Shown: positions 50,669 to 59,923 of the stretch, piece after piece
Layout of the letters: every line of letters starts with the position of its first letter
Position numbering within the stretch: the first letter of the stretch is position 1
Assembly: GCA_963972195.1 (NCBI GenBank)
Contig: CAXATH010000012.1
Span: 30,018-94,017, forward strand
Reading direction: 5' to 3'
Length of the DNA stretch: 64,000 nucleotides
Source of the DNA: Litorimonas sp963972195
GTDB lineage: Bacteria > Pseudomonadota > Alphaproteobacteria > Caulobacterales > Maricaulaceae
Notes under the pieces: generated by a model
The model's database searches: none
What the model was told of the DNA's origin: nothing
What the model saw: only the letters and a program-made list of their open reading frames with translations
Made by a program: the position numbers and the translations under genes

Positions 50669-52276
50669 CTATCTGACTGTCTCTTTATCGCCGAGCAAAA
50701 CGGGTAGCGTCATGACCATTATATACAGGTCAATCCAGACATTACTGCGCTCGATATAATCGACATCCAACCGGACGCGTCTGGCCACATCTTCACCCGT
50801 TTCCAGAGCGCCGCGCGAGCCGTTAATTTGGGCCCAACCAGTCATACCCGGTTTGACTTTGTGCCGATGAGCATATTCTTCGACAAGTTCCATCGATGCT
50901 TTTCCAGCTGTACGCATACCAATGGCATGTGGTCTCGGCCCAACGAGAGACATTTCCCCTTTCAGAACATTTAGTAGCTGGGGTAGTTCATCAATGCTCG
51001 TTTTTCGGATAAAGCGGCCAATTTTTGTAACCCGGCTGTCGCCTTTGCTGACTTGCTGAGCCGCATCAATGTCTTCGGTCGCTTTCGCCATGGAGCGAAA
51101 TTTATAAACATTGAAAACACGATTGTTAAAGCCGTGACGGGGCTGCTTGAAAATCACTGGTCCTGGGCTGTCGAGTTTGATGAGTGCGGCAACGATTAGG
51201 AGAACGGGGGCGCCTAGAAGCAGGGCCACAGAGCTAATAACAATATCTATAAGACGTTTTACTGCCAAGTGTTGACCGCTTTTTGGCTTCCCGGACACAT
51301 CACGCATAGAGATTTCCGCAATTTCAGAGACGCGTTGCTGCACATGGTTGAGAGTTTCAAATTCATCAACAACAAACGCAATGCGGTTGGGCAATAACCG
51401 GACCTGATTGACGAATGCCTGTTTACGTTCTTCTGCCATAGACGGAAGGGTAACGACGATACGATTGACAAAAGGAAGTTTATCCCAAGCGAGAAGATCC
51501 TCCACACGCCCTACAACCGGGACGCCGTGAATATTCAACGGGGCTCTCGTGAGCCGATCATCAAAAATCGCTAAAATATTTAATTCCTTGGTTCTGGCAT
51601 TTTCCTCAATAATACGGCGGGCAGATTCTGTAGCCCCCAACATTACAATTGTGGGTGAAAGCGCTCCGGCCTTGTGTAAATGCCGGGTTTGCGCATAATA
51701 TAGTCCGTGCAATGCAAGAAGAAGGCCCGTTGCGCCTAGCCCCGCTTTAGCAAGAGTATCGGGGAGGAAGCTCTCGGGTCTCAAAATCAAAGCGAAGGTT
51801 AGCCACACACCGATGGCTCCGGCCGAAGCAAGAGCTACGGTTTTCATGTGCTTTGTCAGAGTTTCAGTGGCATGAAACCTATGGGCTCTATTAATAAACA
51901 AAAGACTGATGAAGAAAAAGCTGCCCATGATGGCTGATGCAATTGGCGCAATAATACCATTGTCATTTGCGCCAATATAACCATTCCAAATTCCAAGCGT
52001 TATAATTGTGATGACGGCCAAAATGTCCAAGCTTCGCATGGTAAACCGCAATGTACTCATATTGACCTGTTTCTCAGGTACATGAATATCTGATACAGAT
52101 TTACGGCGCCGGCGGCGATCCGGCACGTTCTGCGGCAACGGAGAGGAAGTCTGCCGTTTTTCATCGCCCTCCCGGCCTTTTGGCTCTATTTGCGCGAAAG
52201 CCAAAGCCGAGGACAACTCTGCGCCTGATAAGGCCGCGCGAGAGCGGACACTCGTTTTCTTATTTTCTGCTGACAT
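50669..52276 (-). CDS. hfsE: Undecaprenyl-phosphate sugar phosphotransferase (HfsE/WcaJ-like)
   Basis: This 535-residue initiating glycosyl-1-phosphate transferase has N-terminal membrane helices (about 80-190), a CoA-binding-like middle domain (TIVMLGATESARRIIEENA) and a C-terminal sugar-transferase domain: KRLIDIVISSVALLLGAPVLL, KFRSM, SLVGPRPHAIGM and VKPGMTGWAQINGSRG. It places the first sugar on the lipid carrier. It is the first gene of the five-gene minus-strand operon. Holdfast assignment comes from gene order and not from the enzyme itself. Confidence 0.9.
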   Translation of the reverse strand: MSAENKKTSVRSRAALSGAELSSALAFAQIEPKGREGDEKRQTSSPLPQNVPDRRRRRKSVSDIHVPEKQVNMSTLRFTMRSLDILAVITIITLGIWNGYIGANDNGIIAPIASAIMGSFFFISLLFINRAHRFHATETLTKHMKTVALASAGAIGVWLTFALILRPESFLPDTLAKAGLGATGLLLALHGLYYAQTRHLHKAGALSPTIVMLGATESARRIIEENARTKELNILAIFDDRLTRAPLNIHGVPVVGRVEDLLAWDKLPFVNRIVVTLPSMAEERKQAFVNQVRLLPNRIAFVVDEFETLNHVQQRVSEIAEISMRDVSGKPKSGQHLAVKRLIDIVISSVALLLGAPVLLIVAALIKLDSPGPVIFKQPRHGFNNRVFNVYKFRSMAKATEDIDAAQQVSKGDSRVTKIGRFIRKTSIDELPQLLNVLKGEMSLVGPRPHAIGMRTAGKASMELVEEYAHRHKVKPGMTGWAQINGSRGALETGEDVARRVRLDVDYIERSNVWIDLYIMVMTLPVLLGDKETVR

Positions 52277-52427
52277 TCGTTTCCACCTAACTTTGGCGAC
52301 AAGTTACGAGAAATCTCCCAATATCCCGTAAACAAACTTCAAAATTAATGCAGAAAATCCAAAGCAGGATACGCAAAAGTTCTCTTTTAAAACAATGCCC
52401 TAGTTGGTATTTATGCTTAACATTTAG

Positions 52428-53300
52428 TTATAGCGTGTGACTGAACATTTTATTCAGATGGTTTGTGAGTAGTCGACAGCGAGCCGTCCCCATAAAGGCT
52501 CTATGTGTCTGAAGCCAGAATGTTCGTTCAAGCGAGATGTCCTTTGGTAAAATTTCCGCCATGTCTTCGGTCGCCAAAAATGAAGGGAGAATGGCTAAAC
52601 CGGTTTGGCGCAGAACCAATTGTCGTTTCGCCAAAATTGAAGAACAGCGTATGGTTGCTGAAAAATTGGGAAATATATTTTCAAAATAATTAAGCTCAGG
52701 CGCATAAACCAGATCATCTATGTAGCTCATCAAAGTATGGTCAGACAGGTCGGCGACTTCCGAAATCTCCTTCAAGCGCGGATAATCTTTATGGGCGTAC
52801 AAACTCAATCGGTAACTTACCAAAGGCTTGGAATGGATGAGCCGTGATTTTGATCTTGATAAACTAATGGCCATATCGGCTTCACGTCTGGAAAGGGACA
52901 GAAATCCGCTTCCGGAAACCAGATCAATTTCAATAAAGGGGTTGGCTTTGTGAAAGGCAGCAATGGCATCTACCATCAAGCTCGCGCCGAAACCTTCCGC
53001 GACACTTATGCGGATGTTTCCTGTGATAAAATCAGGGGTCTCAGGTTGATCATTTTCTATTTTACTAAGCTCAAAATCAACCTGTTGGACGCTTTTGTAA
53101 AGTTTTTCACCCTGATGAGTTAAAGTGAATCCCTTGCGGCTTCGTTCAAATAAGGTCTTCCCAAGACTGTCTTCCAACCGTTTGACGCGGCGTGATATTG
53201 TGGCCTTATCGACTTTTAGGGCGTGCGAGGCGTGTTCAAGCGTTTTACCGCGCGCGACGAAAACGAAATATTTTAGATCTTCCCAATTCATATTGTTCAT
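52428..53300 (-). CDS. LysR family regulator divergent from mmsA
   Basis: This 290-residue LysR-type regulator has an N-terminal winged helix (FVFVARGKTLEHASHALKVDKATISRRVKRLEDSLGKTLFERSRKG) and a C-terminal effector domain. It is transcribed away from mmsA with a 90-bp gap, the usual layout of a LysR gene and its target, so it probably controls the valine genes. The gap contains short inverted words ATTGCA and TGCAAT about 50 bp apart, a possible site. Confidence 0.9.
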   Translation of the reverse strand: MNNMNWEDLKYFVFVARGKTLEHASHALKVDKATISRRVKRLEDSLGKTLFERSRKGFTLTHQGEKLYKSVQQVDFELSKIENDQPETPDFITGNIRISVAEGFGASLMVDAIAAFHKANPFIEIDLVSGSGFLSLSRREADMAISLSRSKSRLIHSKPLVSYRLSLYAHKDYPRLKEISEVADLSDHTLMSYIDDLVYAPELNYFENIFPNFSATIRCSSILAKRQLVLRQTGLAILPSFLATEDMAEILPKDISLERTFWLQTHRAFMGTARCRLLTNHLNKMFSHTL

Positions 53301-53390
53301 TGCAAAAATGTATAGGTAAATTGGATTATTGGGTCTTTACGAAAAGAAATGCAATCTATAATTTGAATTAGAACTTTAAGGAGACATTTG

Positions 53391-54887
53391 ATGAAAACTA
53401 TTGGCCATTTTATCGACGGGAAACGCGTTGCAGGCAAAGGCGACCGGACAAAAGATATTTTCAACCCGAACACAGGAGAGGTTCAGGCCAAGGTTTCCAT
53501 GGCAACACCAAGCGAGTTGGACGCGGCTGTGAAGACAGCGGCTGAGGCGCAGGTGAAGTGGGCGGCGACGAACCCGCAAAAACGGTCCCGTATTTTGTTT
53601 AAATTCAAAGAGCTTGTCGAAGCAGAGATGGACGAGCTTGCGTCCATGCTTTCGTCCGAACATGGTAAAGTCATTGCCGATAGTCGCGGCGACGTCATTC
53701 GCGGCGTTGATGTCATCGAATTTGCTTGCGGCGTTCCGCATGGTCAAAAAGGCGAGCATACCTATGGCGCCGGACCGGAAATTGACGTTTATTCCATGCG
53801 CAAACCCTTAGGTGTTGTAGCCGGCATTACCCCGTTCAACTTCCCTGCAATGATACCGATGTGGATGTTCGGCATGGCCATATCTACTGGGAATGCCTTT
53901 ATTCTCAAGCCATCAGAAAAAGATCCATCTGTTCCGATGCGTCTGGCGGAATTGTTCGTCGAAGCAGGCGGGCCTGTCGGTCTCTTGCAGTGCATCAATG
54001 GCGATAAAGAAATCGTCGATGCGATTTGTGATAATGAGACGATCCAAGCCGTCAGCTTTGTCGGTTCTTCGGATATTGCGCAATATGTTTATGCCCGGGC
54101 CACAGCGAATGGCAAGCGCGCTCAATGTATGGGCGGCGCGAAGAATCACGGCATTCTGATGCCGGATGCCAATATGGAGCAAACCGTTAAAGACATTCTT
54201 GGCGCGGCTTATGGCTCTGCTGGCGAGCGCTGCATGGCATTACCCGTTGTGGTTCCCGTCGGAGAAGGCACAGCTGAGAAATTCCTCGAGCATATGCTCC
54301 CCGCCATTAAAGCAATGAAAGTGGGTGTCTCGGAAGACGCCGAAGCGAATTACGGCCCTGTCGTAACTGCGGCCCATCGCGATAGTATTGAAGCGGATAT
54401 CACGAAAGCGGTTGAAGAGGGTGCGAAGCTCGTCGTTGATGGCCGCAATTTCAAACTGCAAGGGTATGAAGAAGGGTTCTTTATCGGGCCAACTTTACTC
54501 GACAACGTCACGCCGGATATGGAGACATATAAAGACGAGATTTTTGGTCCTGTTCTACAGATTGTCCGCGCCGATACTTTTGAAGATGCGCTGAAACTTC
54601 CGTCCGAGCATCAATACGGAAACGGCGTTGCAATCTTTACGCAAAATGGCCGCGCCGCTCGTGAATTTGCAGATCGCGTAGAAGTGGGCATGGTTGGTAT
54701 CAATGTGCCAATTCCGGTTCCTGTCGCCTATCACAGCTTTGGCGGGTGGAAGCGTTCTGCATTTGGCGATGCGAACCAGTACGGCATGGAAGGCTTACGT
54801 TTTTATACCAAGGTGAAGACAGTCACTCAGCGCTGGCCTGAACCCGAGGTAAATGATGACAACGCCTTTGTTATCCCGACATTCTAG
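53391..54887 (+). CDS. mmsA: Methylmalonate-semialdehyde dehydrogenase, CoA-acylating
   Basis: This aldehyde dehydrogenase (498 residues) converts methylmalonate semialdehyde to propionyl-CoA in valine breakdown. The active-site Cys lies in SAGERCMALPVVVPVG, with the earlier LSSEHGKVIADSRGDVIRG and GITPFNFPAMIPMWMF blocks and the C-terminal VNVPIPVP-like GINVPIPVPVAYHSFGGWKRS. ATG 53391 has AAGGAG 7 bp upstream; the TTG at 53388 is unlikely. It is the first gene of the valine segment. Confidence 0.95.
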   Translation: MKTIGHFIDGKRVAGKGDRTKDIFNPNTGEVQAKVSMATPSELDAAVKTAAEAQVKWAATNPQKRSRILFKFKELVEAEMDELASMLSSEHGKVIADSRGDVIRGVDVIEFACGVPHGQKGEHTYGAGPEIDVYSMRKPLGVVAGITPFNFPAMIPMWMFGMAISTGNAFILKPSEKDPSVPMRLAELFVEAGGPVGLLQCINGDKEIVDAICDNETIQAVSFVGSSDIAQYVYARATANGKRAQCMGGAKNHGILMPDANMEQTVKDILGAAYGSAGERCMALPVVVPVGEGTAEKFLEHMLPAIKAMKVGVSEDAEANYGPVVTAAHRDSIEADITKAVEEGAKLVVDGRNFKLQGYEEGFFIGPTLLDNVTPDMETYKDEIFGPVLQIVRADTFEDALKLPSEHQYGNGVAIFTQNGRAAREFADRVEVGMVGINVPIPVPVAYHSFGGWKRSAFGDANQYGMEGLRFYTKVKTVTQRWPEPEVNDDNAFVIPTF

Positions 54888-54953
54888 GCAAAGTCGTAAT
54901 AATTACCTTTAATAGAGTTCAGTCGATCAGCAAAAATAGAGTATAGAGCGGAT

Positions 54954-55454
54954 ATGAAGTCATTCTTTATACTCATTTTTGCGTTGATTTGCGGGGTTGC
55001 AACGTCTCAGTTCCCGGAGTTTGAACAACAATACCGGCAGAGACTGTCCGGCGCCGTAAATGAGTTATCCAAAATCGTGGTTCGTTTCGACGCTGATGCC
55101 GGGGAGTTCGGTTTATCTAGAGAAGACGCCCTTCAACGCTATGTGTCTTCCACCGACAGTTTTTTGAATCTTCGCGGGAAAACAATGAGCGAGATTATAA
55201 ATCGGTTTGAATATCTTTCGGAGCATCAGGCGAAACTAGAGTCCGCCAATGGTCTGGAGAATATCTGGGTTTTTACATTGGAGAGAGATCCAGAATTGAC
55301 CCGCGAGACGGCAGATATTTTCAAACCTGCTGTGCCGATAACGATCGAAGGGTTTATGTACGCGGCAGGGGGCTTTTCTCTCGGGTGGATTTTACTTTAT
55401 TTATTGCTCATGCCATTTGGTCGGTCGCGGCCTTTGCACAGGGCAGAAACCTAA
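54954..55454 (+). CDS. DUF2937 family membrane protein
   Basis: This 166-residue protein fits DUF2937. It has a hydrophobic N-terminus (SFFILIFALICGVATSQFPEF), a long helical middle (about 25-110) with a conserved QQYRQRLSGAVNEL segment and a C-terminal membrane helix near residue 140 (FMYAAGGFSLGWILLYLLLMPFG). Its function is unknown. It sits between mmsA and the acyl-CoA dehydrogenase but is not obviously metabolic; it may only be a neighbour. Confidence 0.8.
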   Translation: MKSFFILIFALICGVATSQFPEFEQQYRQRLSGAVNELSKIVVRFDADAGEFGLSREDALQRYVSSTDSFLNLRGKTMSEIINRFEYLSEHQAKLESANGLENIWVFTLERDPELTRETADIFKPAVPITIEGFMYAAGGFSLGWILLYLLLMPFGRSRPLHRAET

Positions 55455-55466
55455 GAAGATATAATT

Positions 55467-56606
55467 ATGGATTTCCAACTCACTGAAGAACAGACAATGA
55501 TACAGGACATGGCGCGTCAGTTTTCTGACACCGAACTCGCGCCGCATTCGTCTAAATGGGATGAAGAAAAGTTTCTGGATCGAGACGTTTTTAAAAAGGC
55601 AGCCGAGCTCGGCTTCTGCGGTATTTACACTGGCGAGGAACATGGCGGAACGGCTTTGTCGCGCCTCGACTCCGCAATTGTGTTTGAACAGCTCGCCAGA
55701 GGCGATGTTTCTCATACGGCCATGATGACGATCCACAACATGGCGACCTGGATGATTGATCGTTATGGTAGCGACGGGCTACGCGCTAAATACGTCCCCA
55801 AGCTCACCGCTGGCGAGCTAATTGCAAGTTATTGCCTGACCGAGCCCGGCGCAGGGTCAGATGCCGCTTCGATAAAAACGAAAGCGGTGAAAGATGGCGA
55901 CGATTATATTCTCAACGGCACGAAAACTTTTATTTCCGGGGCAGGATGGTCTAACATTTATGTCGTTATGGCCCGTACTTCCGATGACGGCGCTCGCGGG
56001 GTCTCGACCTTCGTGGTTGAAAAGGGCATGGACGGTCTTTCCTTTGGTGCTAATGAAAAGAAGATGGGCTGGAATGCCCAGCCGACCGCAGAAGTCATCA
56101 TGGAAGATTGCCGCATCCCGGCGGAAAACCGCGTTGGCGCCGAAGGCGAAGGCTTCAAATTTGCGATGAGCGGTCTTGACGGCGGTCGTATCAATATTGG
56201 ATGTTGCTCTCTTGGCGGCGCGCAAAAAGCGATGGACGCTACGGTTGATTACACGAAAGAGCGCAAGCAGTTCGGCAAGAGTATTTCTGACTTTCAGAAT
56301 ACGCAATTTATGCTCGCTGACATGGCGACAAAGCTCGAAGCCTCTCGCGTGATGATTTACCGTGCGGCAGATATGCTCGACAAAAAGCTACCGAATGCAA
56401 GCTCCGCCTGTGCCATGGCGAAACGTTTCGCGACGGATAATTGTAGCGAAATTGCAAACGACGCTTTGCAGCTTCACGGCGGCTATGGCTATCTGAAAGA
56501 CTATCCGATTGAGCAAATTGTTCGCGACCTACGCGTTCATCAAATACTCGAAGGGACAAATCAGGTTATGCGCATGATCGTGTCCCGTTCACTCTTGAGA
56601 CAATAA
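55467..56606 (+). CDS. Acyl-CoA dehydrogenase, likely isobutyryl-CoA dehydrogenase
   Basis: This 379-residue flavin-dependent dehydrogenase has the signature CLTEPGAGSDAASIKT, the FISGAGWSNIYVVMART region, and DFQNTQFMLADMATKLEASR. The C-terminal HGGYGYLKDYPIEQIVRDLRVHQILEGTNQVMRMIVSR carries the EGTN catalytic-type loop. Lying next to mmsA, a 3-hydroxyisobutyryl-CoA hydrolase and mmsB, it most likely oxidises isobutyryl-CoA to methacrylyl-CoA in the valine route. It is followed by the hydrolase after 3 bp. Confidence 0.88.
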   Translation: MDFQLTEEQTMIQDMARQFSDTELAPHSSKWDEEKFLDRDVFKKAAELGFCGIYTGEEHGGTALSRLDSAIVFEQLARGDVSHTAMMTIHNMATWMIDRYGSDGLRAKYVPKLTAGELIASYCLTEPGAGSDAASIKTKAVKDGDDYILNGTKTFISGAGWSNIYVVMARTSDDGARGVSTFVVEKGMDGLSFGANEKKMGWNAQPTAEVIMEDCRIPAENRVGAEGEGFKFAMSGLDGGRINIGCCSLGGAQKAMDATVDYTKERKQFGKSISDFQNTQFMLADMATKLEASRVMIYRAADMLDKKLPNASSACAMAKRFATDNCSEIANDALQLHGGYGYLKDYPIEQIVRDLRVHQILEGTNQVMRMIVSRSLLRQ

Positions 56607-56609
56607 ATT

Positions 56610-57656
56610 ATGACTGATCAAATTATTTCCAACGTACGAGGGAAACTCGGACATATTACTTTGAACCGCCCTAAAGCGCTTAACGCCCTAACTCATGAAA
56701 TGTGTGCGGAGCTGACCCGGCTTTTATTGAAGTGGGAAAAGGACGACAAAATTGGCGCCGTTCTGATTGACGGGGCAGGCGACCGGGGTTTTTGCGCTGG
56801 CGGAGACGTTATTCTACTTCACGACAGTGGTAAGGCGGGTGATGACCGGGCAGAGCAGTTTTGGAGAGAAGAATATGCTCTTAACGAGCTTATTCAACGC
56901 TATTCAAAGCCTTATATTACTTTGATTGACGGTGTTGTTATGGGGGGCGGCGTAGGTCTGTCTGTGCATGGTCAGCACCGCATTGCTGGAGATAATACGC
57001 TCTTTGCGATGCCGGAAACGGGCATTGGGTACTTTCCGGATGTTGGCGGTACTTATTTTCTGCCGCGTTTGGGTTTGGATATCGGGCAATGGCTCGGCCT
57101 AACGGGAGCACGTCTGAAAACCGCTGAAGCGTTAGAGATTGGCGTGGCAAACGGGTACATTCCGTCAGATAAGCACGAATGGTTTATCAAAGCGCTGGGC
57201 GAAGCCGATCTGGATGGGTCTGACAATGCCGTCATAGCTGTGCTGGATAAGTTTCACGAAAAGGGCCCGATGGATGCAGACCTTCCGGCCGCTTTGACCG
57301 CCTTTAACGAAAAAGACGTTCCAAGTATTTTGAACGCTCTTGATGGAATGAGCGGTGAATGGGCCGAAAAACAAGCTGCCAACTTGCGTAAAAAAAGTCC
57401 GCTCGCGCTGAGTGTGACGTTTGAAGCGATTAAGCGTGGCTTGGAGTTGAACTTCAAAGAAGCCATGACCCAGGAACTCGATCTGTCCCTAAACTTCCTT
57501 AAAACTCAGGATTTCTACGAAGGCATTCGGGCCCAACTCATTGACAAAGACCGCAATCCAAAGTGGTCTCATGAAAGCGCGAAGGCCGTGACTGATGAGC
57601 AGGTGGATAGGTTATTTAAAACCACGGCTAATCCGCCTCTTAAATTTTTAAACTAA
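56610..57656 (+). CDS. 3-hydroxyisobutyryl-CoA hydrolase (enoyl-CoA hydratase family)
   Basis: This 348-residue crotonase-fold protein has the oxyanion-hole segments GDRGFCAGGDVILL and the VVMGGGVGLSVHGQHRIAGDNTLFAMPETGIGYFPDVGGTYFLPRL block. The latter contains the Glu and Asp residues seen in 3-hydroxyisobutyryl-CoA hydrolases, which are longer than true hydratases (about 260). The C-terminal part has the QEDLSL-like QELDLSLNFL and KDRNPKWSHESAKAV segments of this subgroup. It releases 3-hydroxyisobutyrate for mmsB. Confidence 0.92.
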   Translation: MTDQIISNVRGKLGHITLNRPKALNALTHEMCAELTRLLLKWEKDDKIGAVLIDGAGDRGFCAGGDVILLHDSGKAGDDRAEQFWREEYALNELIQRYSKPYITLIDGVVMGGGVGLSVHGQHRIAGDNTLFAMPETGIGYFPDVGGTYFLPRLGLDIGQWLGLTGARLKTAEALEIGVANGYIPSDKHEWFIKALGEADLDGSDNAVIAVLDKFHEKGPMDADLPAALTAFNEKDVPSILNALDGMSGEWAEKQAANLRKKSPLALSVTFEAIKRGLELNFKEAMTQELDLSLNFLKTQDFYEGIRAQLIDKDRNPKWSHESAKAVTDEQVDRLFKTTANPPLKFLN

Positions 57657-57686
57657 ACTTTTTGACTCTTCCAAAGGGAAAAAGAT

Positions 57687-58577
57687 ATGACAACGATCGC
57701 ATTTATCGGCCTTGGCAATATGGGCATTGGCATGGCCACCAATCTGGCCAAAGCAAACCATGATGTCCGCGCCTTCGACTTGTCGAAGGACGCCGTTGCC
57801 AATGCCGTTAAGGCCGGATGCAAAGCCGCAAAGGACATTAAAGACGCCGTGTCTGAGGCGGATGTGGTCGTAACGATGCTCCCAGCCGGTAAACACGTTC
57901 GAACTGTTTATACAGGTGAAGTCGGCGTGTTTGCGAATGCGAAAAAGGAAACGCTTTTTATTGATTCCTCTACGATTGATGTTCCGACTGCTCGAGATGT
58001 GATTGCGAAGGCTGAAGCCAAGGGCTTTTCCATGATTGACGCGCCTGTGTCAGGCGGTGTCGGCGGCGCGGCCGCTGGTTCTCTGACATTCATGTGCGGC
58101 GGTGAAAAGTCGGCCTATGATCAAGCCAAACCAATCCTGGATCACATGGGCAAAAATGTTTTCCACGCCGGGGAGGCCGGGAACGGTCAGGTCGCCAAAG
58201 TCTGCAATAATATGCTGCTCGGTATTCACATGATCGGCACTTGCGAGGCCTTTAATCTGGCTGAGAGATTGGGCCTAGATGCTCAGACTTTCTACGATAT
58301 TAGCTCTACAGCCTCCGGCCAAAACTGGTCTATGACAAGTTATTGTCCGGCTCCGGGGCCCGTTCCAAGCGCGCCTTCTAATAAAGATTACGCCCCAGGG
58401 TTTGCGGCTGGAATGATGCTAAAGGATTTGCGTTTGGCGCAAGAAGCGGCCAGCACGGCCCGAGTTTCAACGCCGTTAGGAGCTCAGTCAGAAGCTTTAT
58501 ATGCGTTGATGGAAGCGGCCGGTAAAGATGATCTCGATTTTTCCGGTGTGATGAAATTGATCAACGGATCGCTTTAA
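57687..58577 (+). CDS. mmsB: 3-hydroxyisobutyrate dehydrogenase
   Basis: This 296-residue beta-hydroxyacid dehydrogenase has the NAD motif FIGLGNMGIGMATNLAKA, the substrate-binding DAPVSGGVGGAAAGSLTFMCGG and the catalytic Lys segment GNGQVAKVCNNMLLGI. The signature DINSTASGQNWS-like DISSTASGQNWS is typical of this enzyme. It oxidises 3-hydroxyisobutyrate to methylmalonate semialdehyde, the substrate of MmsA. It is the last of the valine genes here. Confidence 0.94.
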   Translation: MTTIAFIGLGNMGIGMATNLAKANHDVRAFDLSKDAVANAVKAGCKAAKDIKDAVSEADVVVTMLPAGKHVRTVYTGEVGVFANAKKETLFIDSSTIDVPTARDVIAKAEAKGFSMIDAPVSGGVGGAAAGSLTFMCGGEKSAYDQAKPILDHMGKNVFHAGEAGNGQVAKVCNNMLLGIHMIGTCEAFNLAERLGLDAQTFYDISSTASGQNWSMTSYCPAPGPVPSAPSNKDYAPGFAAGMMLKDLRLAQEAASTARVSTPLGAQSEALYALMEAAGKDDLDFSGVMKLINGSL

Positions 58578-58584
58578 GGGCGGT

Positions 58585-59715
58585 TTACGTCCGAGGCGTA
58601 ATTTTCTCGTCTGTTAAGTTTTTTATTTTTTCTTCTGAATATCCAAGCTCTTTAAAAATGGCGTGCATGTCTTGATTTGGCATGTGCACGTCCGGTGGAG
58701 TGTGGGGCTCAAGCGCTCCGAAAACAGGAGCGCTCCGAGGGTGAGTGAATGGACCCGACGAATTCAATCCGCCTCTCGCTGCCATTTGGGGATGCTCTGC
58801 CGCCTCTGCGTAGGACAAAACCGGCGTGACGCAGGCATCTGATCCATCGAAGATTTCCGACCAGTCGTTGCGCGTTTTAGACGCAAATATAGTTTCTAGC
58901 TTTGTCTGCTGTTCTGCATGACGCGTCGTCTCATTTTGTCCCCCAAACTCTTGCGGATCAATTTTCAAAAGCGATAGCATTTGAGCAAAGAATTGCGGCT
59001 CGATACACCCGACGGCCATGAATTGATCATCTGACGTTTTATAGCAACGATAATATGGCATGGCGCCGTCGAGCAGGTTTTTCTCCCGCTGCGGTTTCCA
59101 CCGCCCAAGTCCTGATAGCGTATAAAATAACGTCATGAGAGAAGACGCGCCGTCAATCATAGCGGCGTCAACTATCTCGCCTTTTCCGGTTTTTTCAGCT
59201 TGTAGTAGGCCTGCGAGTATGCCGGCGACGAGAAAAAGGCTTCCACCCCCGTAATCACCGATCAGGTTGAGGGGGACAGGAGGCACTTCACCCTCTTTGC
59301 CCATTGCATAAAGCGCTCCGGATAAACCAATGTAATTTATATCGTGACCGGCCTTTTTCGCCCACGGCCCGTTTTGTCCCCATCCCGTCATCCGGCCATA
59401 GACAAGTTTTGGATTTACGGAGTGGCAGTCTTCTGGCCCAACGCCCAGGCGCTCGGTCACTCCGGGCCGCAATCCTTCGATTAGGCCATCGGCTGTTTTG
59501 ATAAGGTCCAAGAGAACCGCTACGCCCTCCGGCTTTTGCAAATCCAGTGTAACCATACGTTTGCCGCGATGAGCGATGTCAGGAAAATTAGTCCCGCCCG
59601 GGCGGCAAACTAAAATAACTTCTGCGCCCATATCGGCCAGAACCATTCCAGCATAAGGGCAGGGCCCAATTCCGGCGAGCTCTATTAATCTGTAACCTGA
59701 AAGAGGAGCGGACAT
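58585..59715 (-). CDS. CaiB/BaiF family CoA-transferase or racemase
   Basis: This 376-residue protein fits the type III CoA-transferase family. It has the N-terminal GYRLIELAGIGPCPYAGMVLADMGAEVILV, the LDLQKPEGVAVLLDLIKTADGLIEGLRPGV block, the catalytic Asp region YGRMTGWGQNGPWAKKAGHDINYIGLSGAL (Asp of GHDINY), and AMIDGASSLM. Such proteins include alpha-methylacyl-CoA racemases, and this is a likely match. It faces the TonB-dependent receptor across a 208-bp gap. Confidence 0.9.
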   Translation of the reverse strand: MSAPLSGYRLIELAGIGPCPYAGMVLADMGAEVILVCRPGGTNFPDIAHRGKRMVTLDLQKPEGVAVLLDLIKTADGLIEGLRPGVTERLGVGPEDCHSVNPKLVYGRMTGWGQNGPWAKKAGHDINYIGLSGALYAMGKEGEVPPVPLNLIGDYGGGSLFLVAGILAGLLQAEKTGKGEIVDAAMIDGASSLMTLFYTLSGLGRWKPQREKNLLDGAMPYYRCYKTSDDQFMAVGCIEPQFFAQMLSLLKIDPQEFGGQNETTRHAEQQTKLETIFASKTRNDWSEIFDGSDACVTPVLSYAEAAEHPQMAARGGLNSSGPFTHPRSAPVFGALEPHTPPDVHMPNQDMHAIFKELGYSEEKIKNLTDEKITPRT

Positions 59716-59839
59716 AAGTTTTCCTGTTTATTCATTGGAAGTTTTGCATATGGAATTTCGTATATCCACGAAGATATTTATTTAGGGCGTAGTCGAAAAC
59801 TTATAAACCTAAGTCAAAAATCTTATTGAATAACTATTC

Positions 59840-59896
59840 TTGACAAATATCCATTCCCTGTTATTCAACAAGCGTTGAAATTGAACGCTTGTTGAA
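59840..59896 (+). promoter_or_regulatory. Promoter with a 13-bp inverted-repeat operator ahead of the TonB-dependent receptor
   Basis: A TTGACA hexamer at 59840-59845 is followed after 16 bp by TATTCA (59862-59867). A perfect 13-bp inverted repeat, TTCAACAAGCGTT (59864-59876) and AACGCTTGTTGAA (59884-59896), starts inside the -10 box, with a 7-bp spacer. Binding there would block RNA polymerase. The TetR regulator at 62179-62868 is the obvious candidate binder, but this is inferred. Confidence 0.7.
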
Positions 59897-59923
59897 ATTA
59901 GCGTCGCTCCATGGGGAATAATT

